Shown piece by piece: positions 15,966-24,421 of a stretch of DNA of 64,000 bases. Numbering within the stretch: the first letter of the stretch is position 1; every line of letters starts with the position of its first letter. The stretch comes from Mycobacterium colombiense (lineage in GTDB: Bacteria > Actinomycetota > Actinomycetes > Mycobacteriales > Mycobacteriaceae): positions 1 through 64,000 of the forward strand of contig NZ_QMEV01000014.1 in assembly GCF_003284935.1 (NCBI RefSeq), written 5' to 3'. Made by a program: the position numbers and the translations under genes. Below the pieces are notes generated by a model. It saw only the letters and a program-made list of their open reading frames with translations, was not told the origin of the DNA and searched no databases.

Positions 15966-17645
15966 CTAGTCGACGTCCATTTCGCGCAGCTCGCGCTTGA
16001 GGATCTTGCCCGTGGGGTTGCGCGGCAGCTCGTCGAGGAAGACCACCTCACGCGGCACTTTGTACTTGGCCAACTGGTCCCTCACGTGCTTTTTGAGGGT
16101 GTCCTCGTCGACGTCGGAGCCGTCCTTCTTGACCACGAAGGCGCGCAGGCGGTGACCCCACTCCTTGTCTTCGACACCGATCGCTGTCGCCTCCACCACG
16201 TCGGGATGTCCGCTTAGGCAGTCCTCCACTTCCGCGGGGAAGACGTTCTCGCCGCCCGACACAATCATCTCGTCGTCGCGGCCGCTGATGTACAGCAGAT
16301 TGTTCTCGTCGAAGTAGCCGACGTCGCCCGAGGACATCAGGCCGTCGATGACCTGCTTCTTGCCGCCGCCGGTGTAACCCTCGAACGGGAAGGCGTTTCC
16401 GACGAAGATGCGACCGACTTCGCCCTGCGGCAGCTCCTTGCCGTTTTCGTCGTAGATCTTCACCTTGACGCCTTTGACCACCGGGCCCGCCGTCGAGGGG
16501 TTGTGCCTAAGGTGCTTGGGTTCGGCGATCGTGGCGAAAGCGATCTCCGTCGAGCCGTACATGTTGTAGATGACGTCCCCGAGCTCCTTGAGACCCCGCT
16601 CGGCCACGTCGGCGTTCAGCGCGGAGCCGGAGACGAACACAATTCGCAGGCAAGACAAATCGGGCTTCTCATCCATCTTTTCCAGGGCGTCCAGCATCCG
16701 GGACAACATCACCGGGACGACGACGATCGCGGTCGTCTTGTGCTTCGCGATGTCCTTCAACACCACGTCGGGCTTGAACTTGCGGTGCAGCACCAGCGTC
16801 GAGCCCAGGAACGCTCCGATGGTGGCGTGCAGGAAGCCCAGCGCATGGAACATCGGCGCGGGAAGCGCCGTCACCTCGCCGGCCTTGAACGGGACATGCG
16901 ACAGGATGCCGCCGACAGGTGCGAGGGTCGGCGGGGTGCTGCGGTTCGCACCCTTGGGGGTGCCGGTGGTGCCGCTGGTCAGGATGATGATCGACGAGTG
17001 GTTGCTCGCCTTGGGTGCGGGCTCGCCGCTGCTGTGTTCGATGAGGTCGGCCAGTGTCTCGTCTTTGCTGCCCGACTTCTTATCGGAATCAGGGTTGGTT
17101 CCCAGCGCCCGCAGCTTGCCCAGTGGCGGGTCGGCCTTGCTGACGTCCTCGCAGTATTCGTCGTCGTAGATGATCAGCTTGGCGTCCTCGCGCTCAGCCA
17201 CCTCCTTGATCTGTGGCCCGGAGAAAGAACTGTTCAGCAGGATGATGCGAGCACCGACCCGGGCGCACCCGAACTCGGCGATGGAAAACCAGCGGCTGTT
17301 GCGGGCCAGGATCGCGACGCCGTCGCCACCTTTGACGCCCTTGTCCAGCAGGCCGTGGGCAACCGCGTTGGCGGCGTCGTCGAGCTCCTTCCAGGTCAAT
17401 TCGCCGTCATCGTCGATAATGGCCACCTTGTCCGGGTTGCGGCGCGCGTGCAGGGCCGGAAGCATGCCGATCTCGCCCCACTTGCGGAGGTCGTTGGCCA
17501 TGGCGGCGAGGTTTTGCGGCGGCTCCAGCGGAAAGCCGCCGGCTTCGAGAATTTTGCGGACATAGTGCAGCTCGGCCAAACCGCGCTCCGCGTATTGCTG
17601 AACCTTCGAAACCGCCTGCCCGGGCAGACCGATCAGATTAGGCAT
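15966..17645 (-). CDS. fadD2: Fatty-acyl-CoA ligase FadD2
   Basis: 559 residues from ATG 17645 (MPNLIGLPGQ); the upstream extension to 17675 is dropped because Rv0270 FadD2 is 560 aa. Adenylation motifs are clear: the P-loop ILTSGTTGTPKGANRS near residue 225, MYGSTEIAFATI (A5), SGDVGYFDENN with SGRDDEMIVSGGENVFP (A7/A8 hinge), and the catalytic-lysine motif PRNPTGKILKREL at the C-terminus. It activates fatty acids through acyl-AMP to acyl-CoA in the cytosol and feeds beta-oxidation with the convergent fadE6. The promoter, shared with the divergent polymerase gene, contains TTAC/GTAA half-sites also seen at fadE5 and fadA2/fabG4. Confidence 0.9.
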   Translation of the reverse strand: MPNLIGLPGQAVSKVQQYAERGLAELHYVRKILEAGGFPLEPPQNLAAMANDLRKWGEIGMLPALHARRNPDKVAIIDDDGELTWKELDDAANAVAHGLLDKGVKGGDGVAILARNSRWFSIAEFGCARVGARIILLNSSFSGPQIKEVAEREDAKLIIYDDEYCEDVSKADPPLGKLRALGTNPDSDKKSGSKDETLADLIEHSSGEPAPKASNHSSIIILTSGTTGTPKGANRSTPPTLAPVGGILSHVPFKAGEVTALPAPMFHALGFLHATIGAFLGSTLVLHRKFKPDVVLKDIAKHKTTAIVVVPVMLSRMLDALEKMDEKPDLSCLRIVFVSGSALNADVAERGLKELGDVIYNMYGSTEIAFATIAEPKHLRHNPSTAGPVVKGVKVKIYDENGKELPQGEVGRIFVGNAFPFEGYTGGGKKQVIDGLMSSGDVGYFDENNLLYISGRDDEMIVSGGENVFPAEVEDCLSGHPDVVEATAIGVEDKEWGHRLRAFVVKKDGSDVDEDTLKKHVRDQLAKYKVPREVVFLDELPRNPTGKILKRELREMDVD

Positions 17646-17674
17646 GGATCCCACCCTATGTGACGTCCGTCGCA

Positions 17675-17703
17675 TTACGAGGGGTAAGTACCCATCGACT
17701 TAC
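17675..17703. promoter_or_regulatory. TTAC/GTAA half-site cluster between fadD2 and the polymerase gene
   Basis: TTAC-n5-GTAA (17675-17687) is followed by a further CTTAC at 17699-17703, forming GTAAG-n10-CTTAC with the preceding GTAAG. The first dyad resembles the TTAC-n6-GTAA repeats at 38971-38984 and 42619-42632. It overlaps the divergent promoter region. A shared regulator is only inferred. Confidence 0.35.
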
Positions 17704-17704
17704 G

Positions 17705-18997
17705 ATGATGAACATGGGTCCGGTTTTGCTGGAGGTGGCCGGGCGCGAGGTCACGATCACCCATCCGGACAAGGTGGTGTTCCCCGGCGCGAGCGGCCGC
17801 GAAACCACTGGCTCCTCTTCGGGTCCGTACACCAAGCTCGACCTGGTCCGCTATTACCTGTCCGTGGCCGAGGGCGCGCTGCGCGGTGTGGCCGGCCGCC
17901 CGATGATCCTGAAGCGCTTCGTCAAGGGCATCACCGAAGAAGCGGTGTTCCAGAAGCGCGCCCCGGCCAAACGGCCGGACTGGATCGACGTTGCCGAACT
18001 GCGGTACGCCCGAGGCACTTCCGCCGCCGAAGCGGTGATCCACGACGCCGCGGGGCTGGTCTGGGCCGTCAACCTGGGCTGCGTCGACCTCAACCCGCAT
18101 CCGGTGCTGGCCGACGACCTCGATCACCCCGACGAACTGCGGGTCGACCTGGATCCGATGCCCGGCGTCTCGTGGCGGCGCATCGTGGACGTCGCGCTGG
18201 TCGCCCGCGAGGTGCTCGAGGACTATGGCCTGACCGCGTGGCCCAAGACGTCCGGATCGCGCGGCTTTCACATCTACGCCCGCATCGCCCCGCGCTGGGA
18301 GTTTCGCCAGGTGCGGCTAGCCGCGCAGACCGTCGCCCGCGAAGTCGAGCGGCGCGTGCCCGAGGCGGCGACCAGCCGCTGGTGGAAGGAAGAGCGCGAG
18401 GGCGTCTTCGTCGACTTCAACCAGAACGCGAAGGACCGCACGGTCGCCTCGGCCTACTCCGTGCGGGCGACTCCGGATGCCCGGGTATCGACACCGCTGC
18501 GGTGGGACGAGGTCGCCGGTTGCCGGCCCGAGGCGTTCACCATCGACACCGTGCCCGCCCGGTTCGCCGAGCTCGGTGACCCCTGGGCGGGGATGGACCC
18601 CTCCAACGCAGCGGTCGTTGGCTCTCTCGACCGGCTGCTGGTGCTGGCCGAGGAGATGGGGCCGCCCGAGCGCGCCCCGAAAGGGTCGGGCAAGGGCGGC
18701 AGGGGCACCGGCGGCAGGCGGCAATCGGCGATGCCGCTGATCGAGATCGCCCGCACCAAGACCAAGGATGAGGCGATGGCGGCGCTGGACGTCTGGCGCG
18801 ATCGCTATCCGGCGGTGGCCGACCGGCTGCAGCCGGTCGACGTCCTGGTCGACGGGATGCGCGGGCCCAGTTCGATCTGGTACCGGATCCGGATCAACCT
18901 GCAGCACGTTCCCGAGGACCAGCGGCCACCCCAGGAAGAGCTGATCGCCGACTACAGCCCTTGGGAAGGCTACGGCGGCCGGCAGAAGCCGTCCTGA
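17705..18997 (+). CDS. LigD-type archaeo-eukaryotic primase/polymerase (stand-alone Pol domain)
   Basis: 430 residues if it starts at ATG 17705; ATG 17714 (MGPVLLEV) is also likely. It matches the POL domain of DNA ligase D: the metal-binding DLD at 148-150 (VDLDPMPG), the SGSRGFHIY segment at 183-191 with the conserved His, and DFNQNAKDRTVASAYSVR plus VSTPLRWDEV near the C-terminal half. No ligase or nuclease domain is present, so it is a free-standing polymerase related to the M. smegmatis PolD enzymes and to Rv0269c, with expected ribonucleotide gap-filling or end-joining roles. It is divergent from fadD2, and its stop lies 2 bp from the stop of narU. The C-terminal 100 residues are an extra helical tail. 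Confidence 0.85.
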   Translation: MMNMGPVLLEVAGREVTITHPDKVVFPGASGRETTGSSSGPYTKLDLVRYYLSVAEGALRGVAGRPMILKRFVKGITEEAVFQKRAPAKRPDWIDVAELRYARGTSAAEAVIHDAAGLVWAVNLGCVDLNPHPVLADDLDHPDELRVDLDPMPGVSWRRIVDVALVAREVLEDYGLTAWPKTSGSRGFHIYARIAPRWEFRQVRLAAQTVAREVERRVPEAATSRWWKEEREGVFVDFNQNAKDRTVASAYSVRATPDARVSTPLRWDEVAGCRPEAFTIDTVPARFAELGDPWAGMDPSNAAVVGSLDRLLVLAEEMGPPERAPKGSGKGGRGTGGRRQSAMPLIEIARTKTKDEAMAALDVWRDRYPAVADRLQPVDVLVDGMRGPSSIWYRIRINLQHVPEDQRPPQEELIADYSPWEGYGGRQKPS

Positions 18998-18999
18998 CC

Positions 19000-20391
19000 C
19001 TAGATCCCCACCCGGGTGATCGCGTTGTGCTTGCGCAGGTAGCAGTACCAGGTGACGCCGAGCAGGGCGAGGAAGAACCCGATGTAGAACCGCAGCGCCG
19101 GTTCGATGCTGCCGAACTCCGACTTCGACCACGCGTAGGCGAGCGGAACGACGAACCCGCCGAACGCACCCACCGCCGAGATGACGCCCAGCGCACCGGC
19201 GGCCTGGCGGCGCATGTCCACCATGGTCTCGGGATCGCCCCCGGCCAGCTCGCCCTTGATCTTGAAGATCCGCGAAATCATCCGGTAGGTCGAACCGTTG
19301 CCGATGCCGGTGGCGACGAACAGGAACATGAAGCTGGCGAAGAACGCCGGCAGATTGACCGCGTCGACCGACCACAGCGCGGCCGCTGCCCCGATCGCCA
19401 GCATCACGAAGCTGGCGGCGGTGATGCGGGCGCCCCCGATCCGGTCGGCCAGCTTGCCGCCGAGCGGCCGGATGACCGATCCGATGCCGGCACCCAGAAA
19501 GGCCCACGCCAGGGCGATGTCGCCGCGCCCGAAAACGGTCTTGAGCAGGGTCGGGAAGGCGGCCGAGTAGCCGATGAACGACCCGAAGGTGCCGATGTAC
19601 AACAGCGACATGATCCAGGTGTCGGGGTGCCGCAGCGACTCCAGCACCGGCCGCACGTCGGCCTTGGCCTCGGTGAGGTTGTTCATGAGCAAGAACGCGC
19701 AGACCGCGGCCACGACCGCCAGCGGCACATAGAACAGTCCGGCGCGCGACAGCGCCATCCCGCCGCCGGCGATGACGATGGGCGGGATGATCTTCTGCAC
19801 CACCGCGACGCCGATGTTGCCGCCGGCCGCGTTCAGGCCCAGCGCCCAGCCCTTGTCCTTCTCCGGGTAGAAGAACGAGATGTTGGCCATCGACGAGGCG
19901 AAGTTGCCGCCGCCGAAGCCGGCGGTCGCGGCGATGGCCACCAGGGCGCCGAACGGAATCCCGGGATGGCTCACGGCCCACGTCAGCAGCAGGCACGGGA
20001 TCAGCAGCAGCGCCGCGGAGATGGTCGTCCAGTTGCGGCCGCCGAAGAGCGGAACCGCGAAGGTGTAGGGCAACCTCAAAAACGCCCCGACACCGCTGGG
20101 CACGGCCACCAGGCACAGGGCCTGGCTGGCGGTCAGCGCCCACCCGGACGCGGCGGCGTGCCCGTGCGCCCCGGCCGTCATCTGCACCACCACGATGCTC
20201 CACAACATCCACACGCTGAACCCGACGTGCTCGGCGAAGATCGAGAAGATCAGGTTCCGGCGGGCGATCGGCTTGCCGGTGGCCTCCCAGAAATCGGGGT
20301 CTTCGGGCCGCCAGTCATCGATCCAGTGCCGCCCCTTGCGAGACTCGCGCGGCGGCGCGGGCTGCGATACCGGGGTGATGGTCGTGGTCAT
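19000..20391 (-). CDS. narU: Nitrate/nitrite MFS transporter NarU
   Basis: 463 residues, the same length as Rv0267 NarU. It is a 12-helix major-facilitator protein of the nitrate/nitrite porter family. Visible signatures are the N-terminal WIDDWRPEDPDFWEATGKPIARRNL, conserved in NarK proteins of this type, FGGGNFASSMANISFFYP (glycine-rich nitrate-signature region) and a second Gly-rich FLGAGIGSVIRPLGGKLADR. It starts at ATG 20391 with AGGAG upstream. It imports nitrate or exports nitrite at the inner membrane. A paralogue, narK3, lies at 24422. The divergent partner is a TetR gene with a 196-bp shared promoter. Confidence 0.9.
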   Translation of the reverse strand: MTTTITPVSQPAPPRESRKGRHWIDDWRPEDPDFWEATGKPIARRNLIFSIFAEHVGFSVWMLWSIVVVQMTAGAHGHAAASGWALTASQALCLVAVPSGVGAFLRLPYTFAVPLFGGRNWTTISAALLLIPCLLLTWAVSHPGIPFGALVAIAATAGFGGGNFASSMANISFFYPEKDKGWALGLNAAGGNIGVAVVQKIIPPIVIAGGGMALSRAGLFYVPLAVVAAVCAFLLMNNLTEAKADVRPVLESLRHPDTWIMSLLYIGTFGSFIGYSAAFPTLLKTVFGRGDIALAWAFLGAGIGSVIRPLGGKLADRIGGARITAASFVMLAIGAAAALWSVDAVNLPAFFASFMFLFVATGIGNGSTYRMISRIFKIKGELAGGDPETMVDMRRQAAGALGVISAVGAFGGFVVPLAYAWSKSEFGSIEPALRFYIGFFLALLGVTWYCYLRKHNAITRVGI

Positions 20392-20449
20392 CTGGTGGGA
20401 CTCCTGGGTTGAATGAGGCGCGGGCAGTGACGACTCGACGCTAAAGAAG

Positions 20450-20480
20450 CACTGTTACCGGTCTGGGTGTGCACAGTTAC
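20450..20480. promoter_or_regulatory. Direct repeat CAC(T/A)GTTAC in narU/TetR promoter
   Basis: CACTGTTAC at 20450-20458 and CACAGTTAC at 20472-20480 are 22 bp apart, about two helical turns, on the same face of the DNA. This spacing suits tandem binding by a response-regulator-like activator. It lies 59-90 bp upstream of narU, where a nitrogen regulator (GlnR or NnaR) might act, but I could not match a known consensus. Confidence 0.4.
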
Positions 20481-20587
20481 GTGGGCGATACGCAGAAATC
20501 GCAACGGCCCGCACCCGTTTGTCAGAACTCTGCAACGCACGGACGTCGCGGGCCCACGGCGCGGGCTGGATGCGCGACAATCGGCGC

Positions 20588-21172
20588 ATGCAGGTGACTG
20601 GGGCTCCCCTGGGCCTACGGGAGCGCAAAAAGATCAAGACCCGCCGCGCCATCCGGCGCGAGGCGTTTCGCCTCATCGAGGAGAACGGCTACGCCGCGAC
20701 CACCGTCGAACAGATCGCCGAGGCGGCCGACGTGTCGCCGAGCACGTTCTTCCGCTACTTCGGATCCAAGGAATCGCTGCTGCTCGCCGACGACCTTGAC
20801 CCGCTGATCCTCGAGGCGTTGAAGGCCCAGCCGCTCAACCTGTCCCCGGCGCAGGCGTTCCGCCGGGCGTATGCCGCCGTCATCGCCGAGTTGCCCGACG
20901 ACCAGCTGGAGTTCGAGAGCACCCGGCAGCGCCTGATGTTCTCGATACCCGAGCTCAAGGCGGCGATGTACGACGAGTACTACCGCACGGTGACGGTCGC
21001 CGCCGAGGCGATCGCGCACCGGATCGGCCGTGCCGCAGACGATTTCGAGGTCCGGGTGTTCGCCGGCGCGTTGACGGGTGCCATGATGGCCGCCTTCGAC
21101 AACGCCCCCAAGACCGCCGACACGATCTATCGGGCCCTGGATTTCATGGACGCCGGCATGCCGCTGGGCTAA
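20588..21172 (+). CDS. TetR-family transcriptional regulator
   Basis: 194 residues from ATG 20588 (MQVTGAPLGLRERKKIKTRR); upstream in-frame ATG codons at 20570 and 20519 are less likely because homology starts at GLRERKK. The HTH (residues 17-60) reads IRREAFRLIEENGYAATTVEQIAEAADVSPSTFFRYFGSKE, the AcrR-like form with FFRYF. The C-terminal helical domain includes LEFESTRQRLMFSIPEL. It is divergent from narU and upstream of fecB2 on the same strand (57 bp gap). I do not recall a TetR at this place in M. tuberculosis, where Rv0268c lies near narU and oplA (Rv0266c) next to fecB2; both are missing here. Confidence 0.85.
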   Translation: MQVTGAPLGLRERKKIKTRRAIRREAFRLIEENGYAATTVEQIAEAADVSPSTFFRYFGSKESLLLADDLDPLILEALKAQPLNLSPAQAFRRAYAAVIAELPDDQLEFESTRQRLMFSIPELKAAMYDEYYRTVTVAAEAIAHRIGRAADDFEVRVFAGALTGAMMAAFDNAPKTADTIYRALDFMDAGMPLG

Positions 21173-21229
21173 AGCGCCTCAACAGCGCGGCGATGCAGTT
21201 GCGCGGGCGGAACGCGATACTCTCACGCG

Positions 21230-22243
21230 ATGCGACAGGGATGGAATCGACGGGGATTCTTGCAGCTCGCAGGGGCTGCCGGGGTCGCCGCGATCGGCGG
21301 TGCGACCGCGCTCTCGGAGCTCGTGGCGGGGTGCTCGTCGAGCAAACCGGCCCCGGGGGCCACGCCGGGGTCGGTGACGGTCACCCACCTGTTCGGTCAG
21401 ACCGTCATCAAAGAACCACCCAAGCGCGTCGTCAGCGCCGGCTACACCGAGCAGGACGACCTGCTGGCGGTCGGGGTGGTGCCGATCGCGGTGACCAACT
21501 GGTTCGGTGACCAACCGTCCGCGGTCTGGCCGTGGGCCGCGCCCAAGCTCGGCGGGGCGCAGCCGACGGTGCTGAACCTGGACAACGGCATTCCCGTCGA
21601 CCAGATCGCCGGCCTGAAACCGGATCTGATCGTGGCCGTCAACGCCGGCCTGGACGCCGACACCTATCAGAAGCTGTCCGCGATCGCCCCGACCGTCGCC
21701 CAGTCGGACGGCGACGCCTTCTTCGAGCCGTGGAAGGAGCAGGCCACCACCGTCGGCCAGGCGGTGTTCCAGGCCGACCAGATGAAGTCGTTGATCGACG
21801 GCGTCGACCAGAAGTTCACCGACATCGGCAAGAAGAATCCGCAATGGACGGGCAAGAAGACCCTGCTGATGCACGGCGCGCTGTGGCAAGGCACCGTCGT
21901 CGCCACGATGGCGGGCTGGCGGACGGACTTTTTGAACCAGATGGGACTGGTCATCTCCGACGGCATCAAACCCTTCGGCACCGATCAGCGCGCCGTCATC
22001 CCGCGCGATCACATCAAGGCGGTGCTTGATTCCGCCGACGTGGTGATCTGGACGACCCAGAACCCGGACGATCAGAAGGCGATCCTGGCCGACCCGGAGG
22101 TGGCCGGGTCCCTGACCACCGCGCAGAACCGGCACATCTTCACCACCAAGGACCAGGCCGGCGCCATCGCGTTCGCGTCGCCGCTGAGCTACCCCGTCAT
22201 CGCCGACCAGCTGCCACCGCTGATCACCAAGATCCTGGGCTAG
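21230..22243 (+). CDS. fecB2: Iron-siderophore-type ABC substrate-binding lipoprotein (FecB2-like)
   Basis: 337 residues. The N-terminus combines a twin-arginine motif (RRGFLQLAG, Arg7-Arg8) with a lipobox LVAGC, acylated Cys at 35, so it is probably Tat-exported and lipid-anchored. The body is a two-lobed periplasmic-binding fold of the FepB/BtuF type: RVVSAGYTEQDDLLAVGVVPIAV, then LKPDLIVAVNAGLD and the long connecting helix, ending with ISDGIKPFGTD. By family it captures a ferric siderophore or heme-like ligand. No permease or ATPase gene is adjacent, as for Rv0265c (330 aa). The next genes are pxpBC, on the same strand. Confidence 0.85.
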   Translation: MRQGWNRRGFLQLAGAAGVAAIGGATALSELVAGCSSSKPAPGATPGSVTVTHLFGQTVIKEPPKRVVSAGYTEQDDLLAVGVVPIAVTNWFGDQPSAVWPWAAPKLGGAQPTVLNLDNGIPVDQIAGLKPDLIVAVNAGLDADTYQKLSAIAPTVAQSDGDAFFEPWKEQATTVGQAVFQADQMKSLIDGVDQKFTDIGKKNPQWTGKKTLLMHGALWQGTVVATMAGWRTDFLNQMGLVISDGIKPFGTDQRAVIPRDHIKAVLDSADVVIWTTQNPDDQKAILADPEVAGSLTTAQNRHIFTTKDQAGAIAFASPLSYPVIADQLPPLITKILG

Positions 22244-22356
22244 CCACGCGGGCGCGTCGCGGCTGTTTGAGCGTTTGCTAAGGCAGCTCTGGCAGTGCTC
22301 GAAAATCCGTCGGCCGACCCTCGCACAGGCCCCGATCCCGGGGTTACCGTCGAGTA

Positions 22357-23037
22357 ATGAGCGTGACGGACCTTAGCGGCGACCTGGCCCACAACCTGCC
22401 GACGGAGCTGGTCGGCAACACCGTCGTGGACTACGGCGACCGCGCGCTGATGGTGCAATGCGGCAGTACCGCCGAGGTATTGGCGTGGGCGGACGCGCTG
22501 CACGCCGTGGCGATACCGGGCGTGGTCGACGTCGTCCCCGCCGCCCGCACGGTGCTGGTGAAGCTGGACACGCCGCGCTATCAAGGCGTCGTCCGTCGGC
22601 GGCTGCGCAAGATGCGCGTCGACGCCACCCCCGGCGCCGCCTCGCAGCGCAGCGCCGACGTTGTCATCGACGTCGTCTACGACGGCCCGGACCTGGCCGA
22701 GGTCGCCGAGCGCACCGGACTGACCATCGCGGCGGTGATCGACGCCCACACCGCCACACCGTGGCGGGTCGGATTCGCCGGATTCGCACCCGGTTTCGCG
22801 TATCTGGTCGACGGCGATCCGCGGCTGAGAGTGCCCCGGCGCCCCGAGCCGAGGACATCGGTGCCGGCGGGCTCGGTCGGCCTCGCCGGTGAATTCAGCG
22901 CGGTCTATCCGCGGCAATCCCCCGGCGGGTGGCAACTCATCGGCCACACCGACGCGGTGCTGTGGGATCTGCGGCGGCCGAGCCCTGCGTTGCTGGCGCA
23001 GGGCATGTGGGTTCAGTTCCGGGCCGTCAGCACGTGA
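22357..23037 (+). CDS. pxpB: 5-oxoprolinase subunit PxpB (KipI / allophanate hydrolase subunit 1-like)
   Basis: 226 residues from ATG 22357. Family motifs are MVQCGS near the N-terminus, [15 protein letters not shown], and the highly conserved [19 protein letters not shown] followed by [20 protein letters not shown] and [11 protein letters not shown]. With PxpC and PxpA this makes the ATP-dependent prokaryotic 5-oxoprolinase, which opens pyroglutamate to glutamate. PxpC follows by 27 bp with a good ribosome site, so the pair is an operon, equivalent to Rv0264c-Rv0263c. No pxpA (LamB/YcsF) gene is in the window, and the eukaryotic-type oplA that is nearby in M. tuberculosis is absent. Confidence 0.88.
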   Translation: MSVTDLSGDLAHNLPTELVGNTVVDYGDRALMVQCGSTAEVLAWADALHAVAIPGVVDVVPAARTVLVKLDTPRYQGVVRRRLRKMRVDATPGAASQRSADVVIDVVYDGPDLAEVAERTGLTIAAVIDAHTATPWRVGFAGFAPGFAYLVDGDPRLRVPRRPEPRTSVPAGSVGLAGEFSAVYPRQSPGGWQLIGHTDAVLWDLRRPSPALLAQGMWVQFRAVST

Positions 23038-23064
23038 TTCGCCACCCTAGCTAAGGAGATAGCC

Positions 23065-23976
23065 GTGCCGATCCTGGAGATCCTGCGCACCGGACCGTTC
23101 GCCGTCGTCCAAGACCTCGGCCGCCCGGGCCTGGCCCACCTAGGGGTGAGCCGCTCCGGAGCCGCCGACCGGCGCGCGCACAAGCTGGCAAACCGGCTGG
23201 TGGCCAACCCCGACGACCGCGCCACGGTTGAGGTGACGTTCGGTGGTTTCGCGGCCAGGGTCATCGGCGGAGATGTGGACATCGCGGTGACGGGCGCCGA
23301 CACCGACCCCACCGTCAACGGAATCACGTTCGGTACCAACAGCATTCACCATGTCCGCGATGGCGAGGTGATCTCGTTGGGCGCCCCGCGCGCGGGGCTG
23401 CGCAGCTACCTGGCGGTCCGCGGCGGCATCTGCGTGGACCCGGTGTTGGGGTCGCGCAGCTACGACGTGATGTCGGCCATCGGCCCGGCGCCGCTGCACA
23501 GCGGCGATCGCCTGCCGATCGGCGAGCACACCGACGCCTACCCCGAACTGGACCAGGCGCCGGTCGCGGCGATCACCGACCATGTCGTCGAGCTGTCCGT
23601 GGTGCCCGGGCCCCGCGACGACTGGTTCGTCGATCCCGACGCCCTGGTACACACCGACTGGGTGGCCTCGGATCGCAGCGACCGGGTGGGGATGCGGTTG
23701 ACCGGCCGGCCGCTGCAGCACTGCTATCCCGACCGGCAGCTACCCAGCGAGGGTGCCACCCGCGGCGCAATCCAGGTGCCGCCCAATGGTTTACCGGTGA
23801 TCCTGGGTCCCGACCATCCCGTCACCGGCGGCTACCCGGTGATCGGCGTCGTGGTCGACGAGGACGTCGACAAGGTCGCCCAGGTGCGGCCGGGCCAGAC
23901 GGTGCGGCTGCACTGGGCGCGGCCCAGGTCGCTGGTGGGCGCCCCGTCCGGCGCCGCGAGTTGGCCGTTTTCCTAA
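23065..23976 (+). CDS. pxpC: 5-oxoprolinase subunit PxpC (allophanate hydrolase subunit 2-like)
   Basis: 303 residues from GTG 23065, with AAGGAG at 23053-23058. The N-terminus [40 protein letters not shown] is diagnostic of the biotin-dependent carboxyltransferase-like PxpC family. Later motifs are [26 protein letters not shown] and the C-terminal [24 protein letters not shown]. It works with PxpB as the hydrolytic core of 5-oxoprolinase. Its length fits Rv0263c (300 aa). It is followed by a 445-bp non-coding stretch before narK3, where M. tuberculosis has the aminoglycoside acetyltransferase gene aac (Rv0262c). Confidence 0.9.
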   Translation: MPILEILRTGPFAVVQDLGRPGLAHLGVSRSGAADRRAHKLANRLVANPDDRATVEVTFGGFAARVIGGDVDIAVTGADTDPTVNGITFGTNSIHHVRDGEVISLGAPRAGLRSYLAVRGGICVDPVLGSRSYDVMSAIGPAPLHSGDRLPIGEHTDAYPELDQAPVAAITDHVVELSVVPGPRDDWFVDPDALVHTDWVASDRSDRVGMRLTGRPLQHCYPDRQLPSEGATRGAIQVPPNGLPVILGPDHPVTGGYPVIGVVVDEDVDKVAQVRPGQTVRLHWARPRSLVGAPSGAASWPFS

Positions 23977-24421
23977 CCCAATTCGGCGGGGCGAACCGTC
24001 GGCGCCGCAACCGCGTGTATTCCAGCTCACACGAGAGTGGATCTATGCGTGAAATCACTTGACGGCGCCGCCTATTCACCGCCGGCGAAACGGCACCTGG
24101 GCGAACTGATTGCCCCTCAGGCATTTACCAGATAACTGGTAAACAACTAACAGGCGATATCGGCCCATTCCGGTTGACCCGTTCGCGTCGTAAATGTGAG
24201 CATCAGACCATACGGCGGGGCCACGCCCCTCCATATCGGGGCGCCCAAACGTCGAAAGCCAGTCTCCGAACCGCTTTCCCGATGTCGGGCGAGCCCGGTG
24301 ACCCTTGACGCGGCGGCGGCCGGATGCGCGGTTCGTGGAGCCTGACGAGAGGGACCTGTATGCACGCCGACCGGCGAAATGCCGTTGGGCCGCAATCGAT
24401 TTCCGTGGTAGGGGCATGGGC
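23977..24421. other. Intergenic region at the position of the missing aac gene
   Basis: About 445 bp with no supported gene; the frames here read as non-conserved, Arg-rich shadows and no acetyltransferase motif is visible. It contains the narK3 promoter region and the 20-bp perfect dyad at 24124-24143. No remnant of an aac gene could be recognised by eye. Confidence 0.55.
24124..24143. promoter_or_regulatory. Perfect 20-bp inverted repeat upstream of narK3
   Basis: TTTACCAG-ATAA-CTGGTAAA is a perfect 8-bp-arm dyad with a 4-bp spacer in a locally AT-richer stretch, about 280 bp upstream of narK3 and 148 bp after pxpC. Its symmetry and AT content make it a strong operator candidate. The cognate regulator is unknown; the NnaR-like protein encoded downstream is one possibility. 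Confidence 0.6.
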
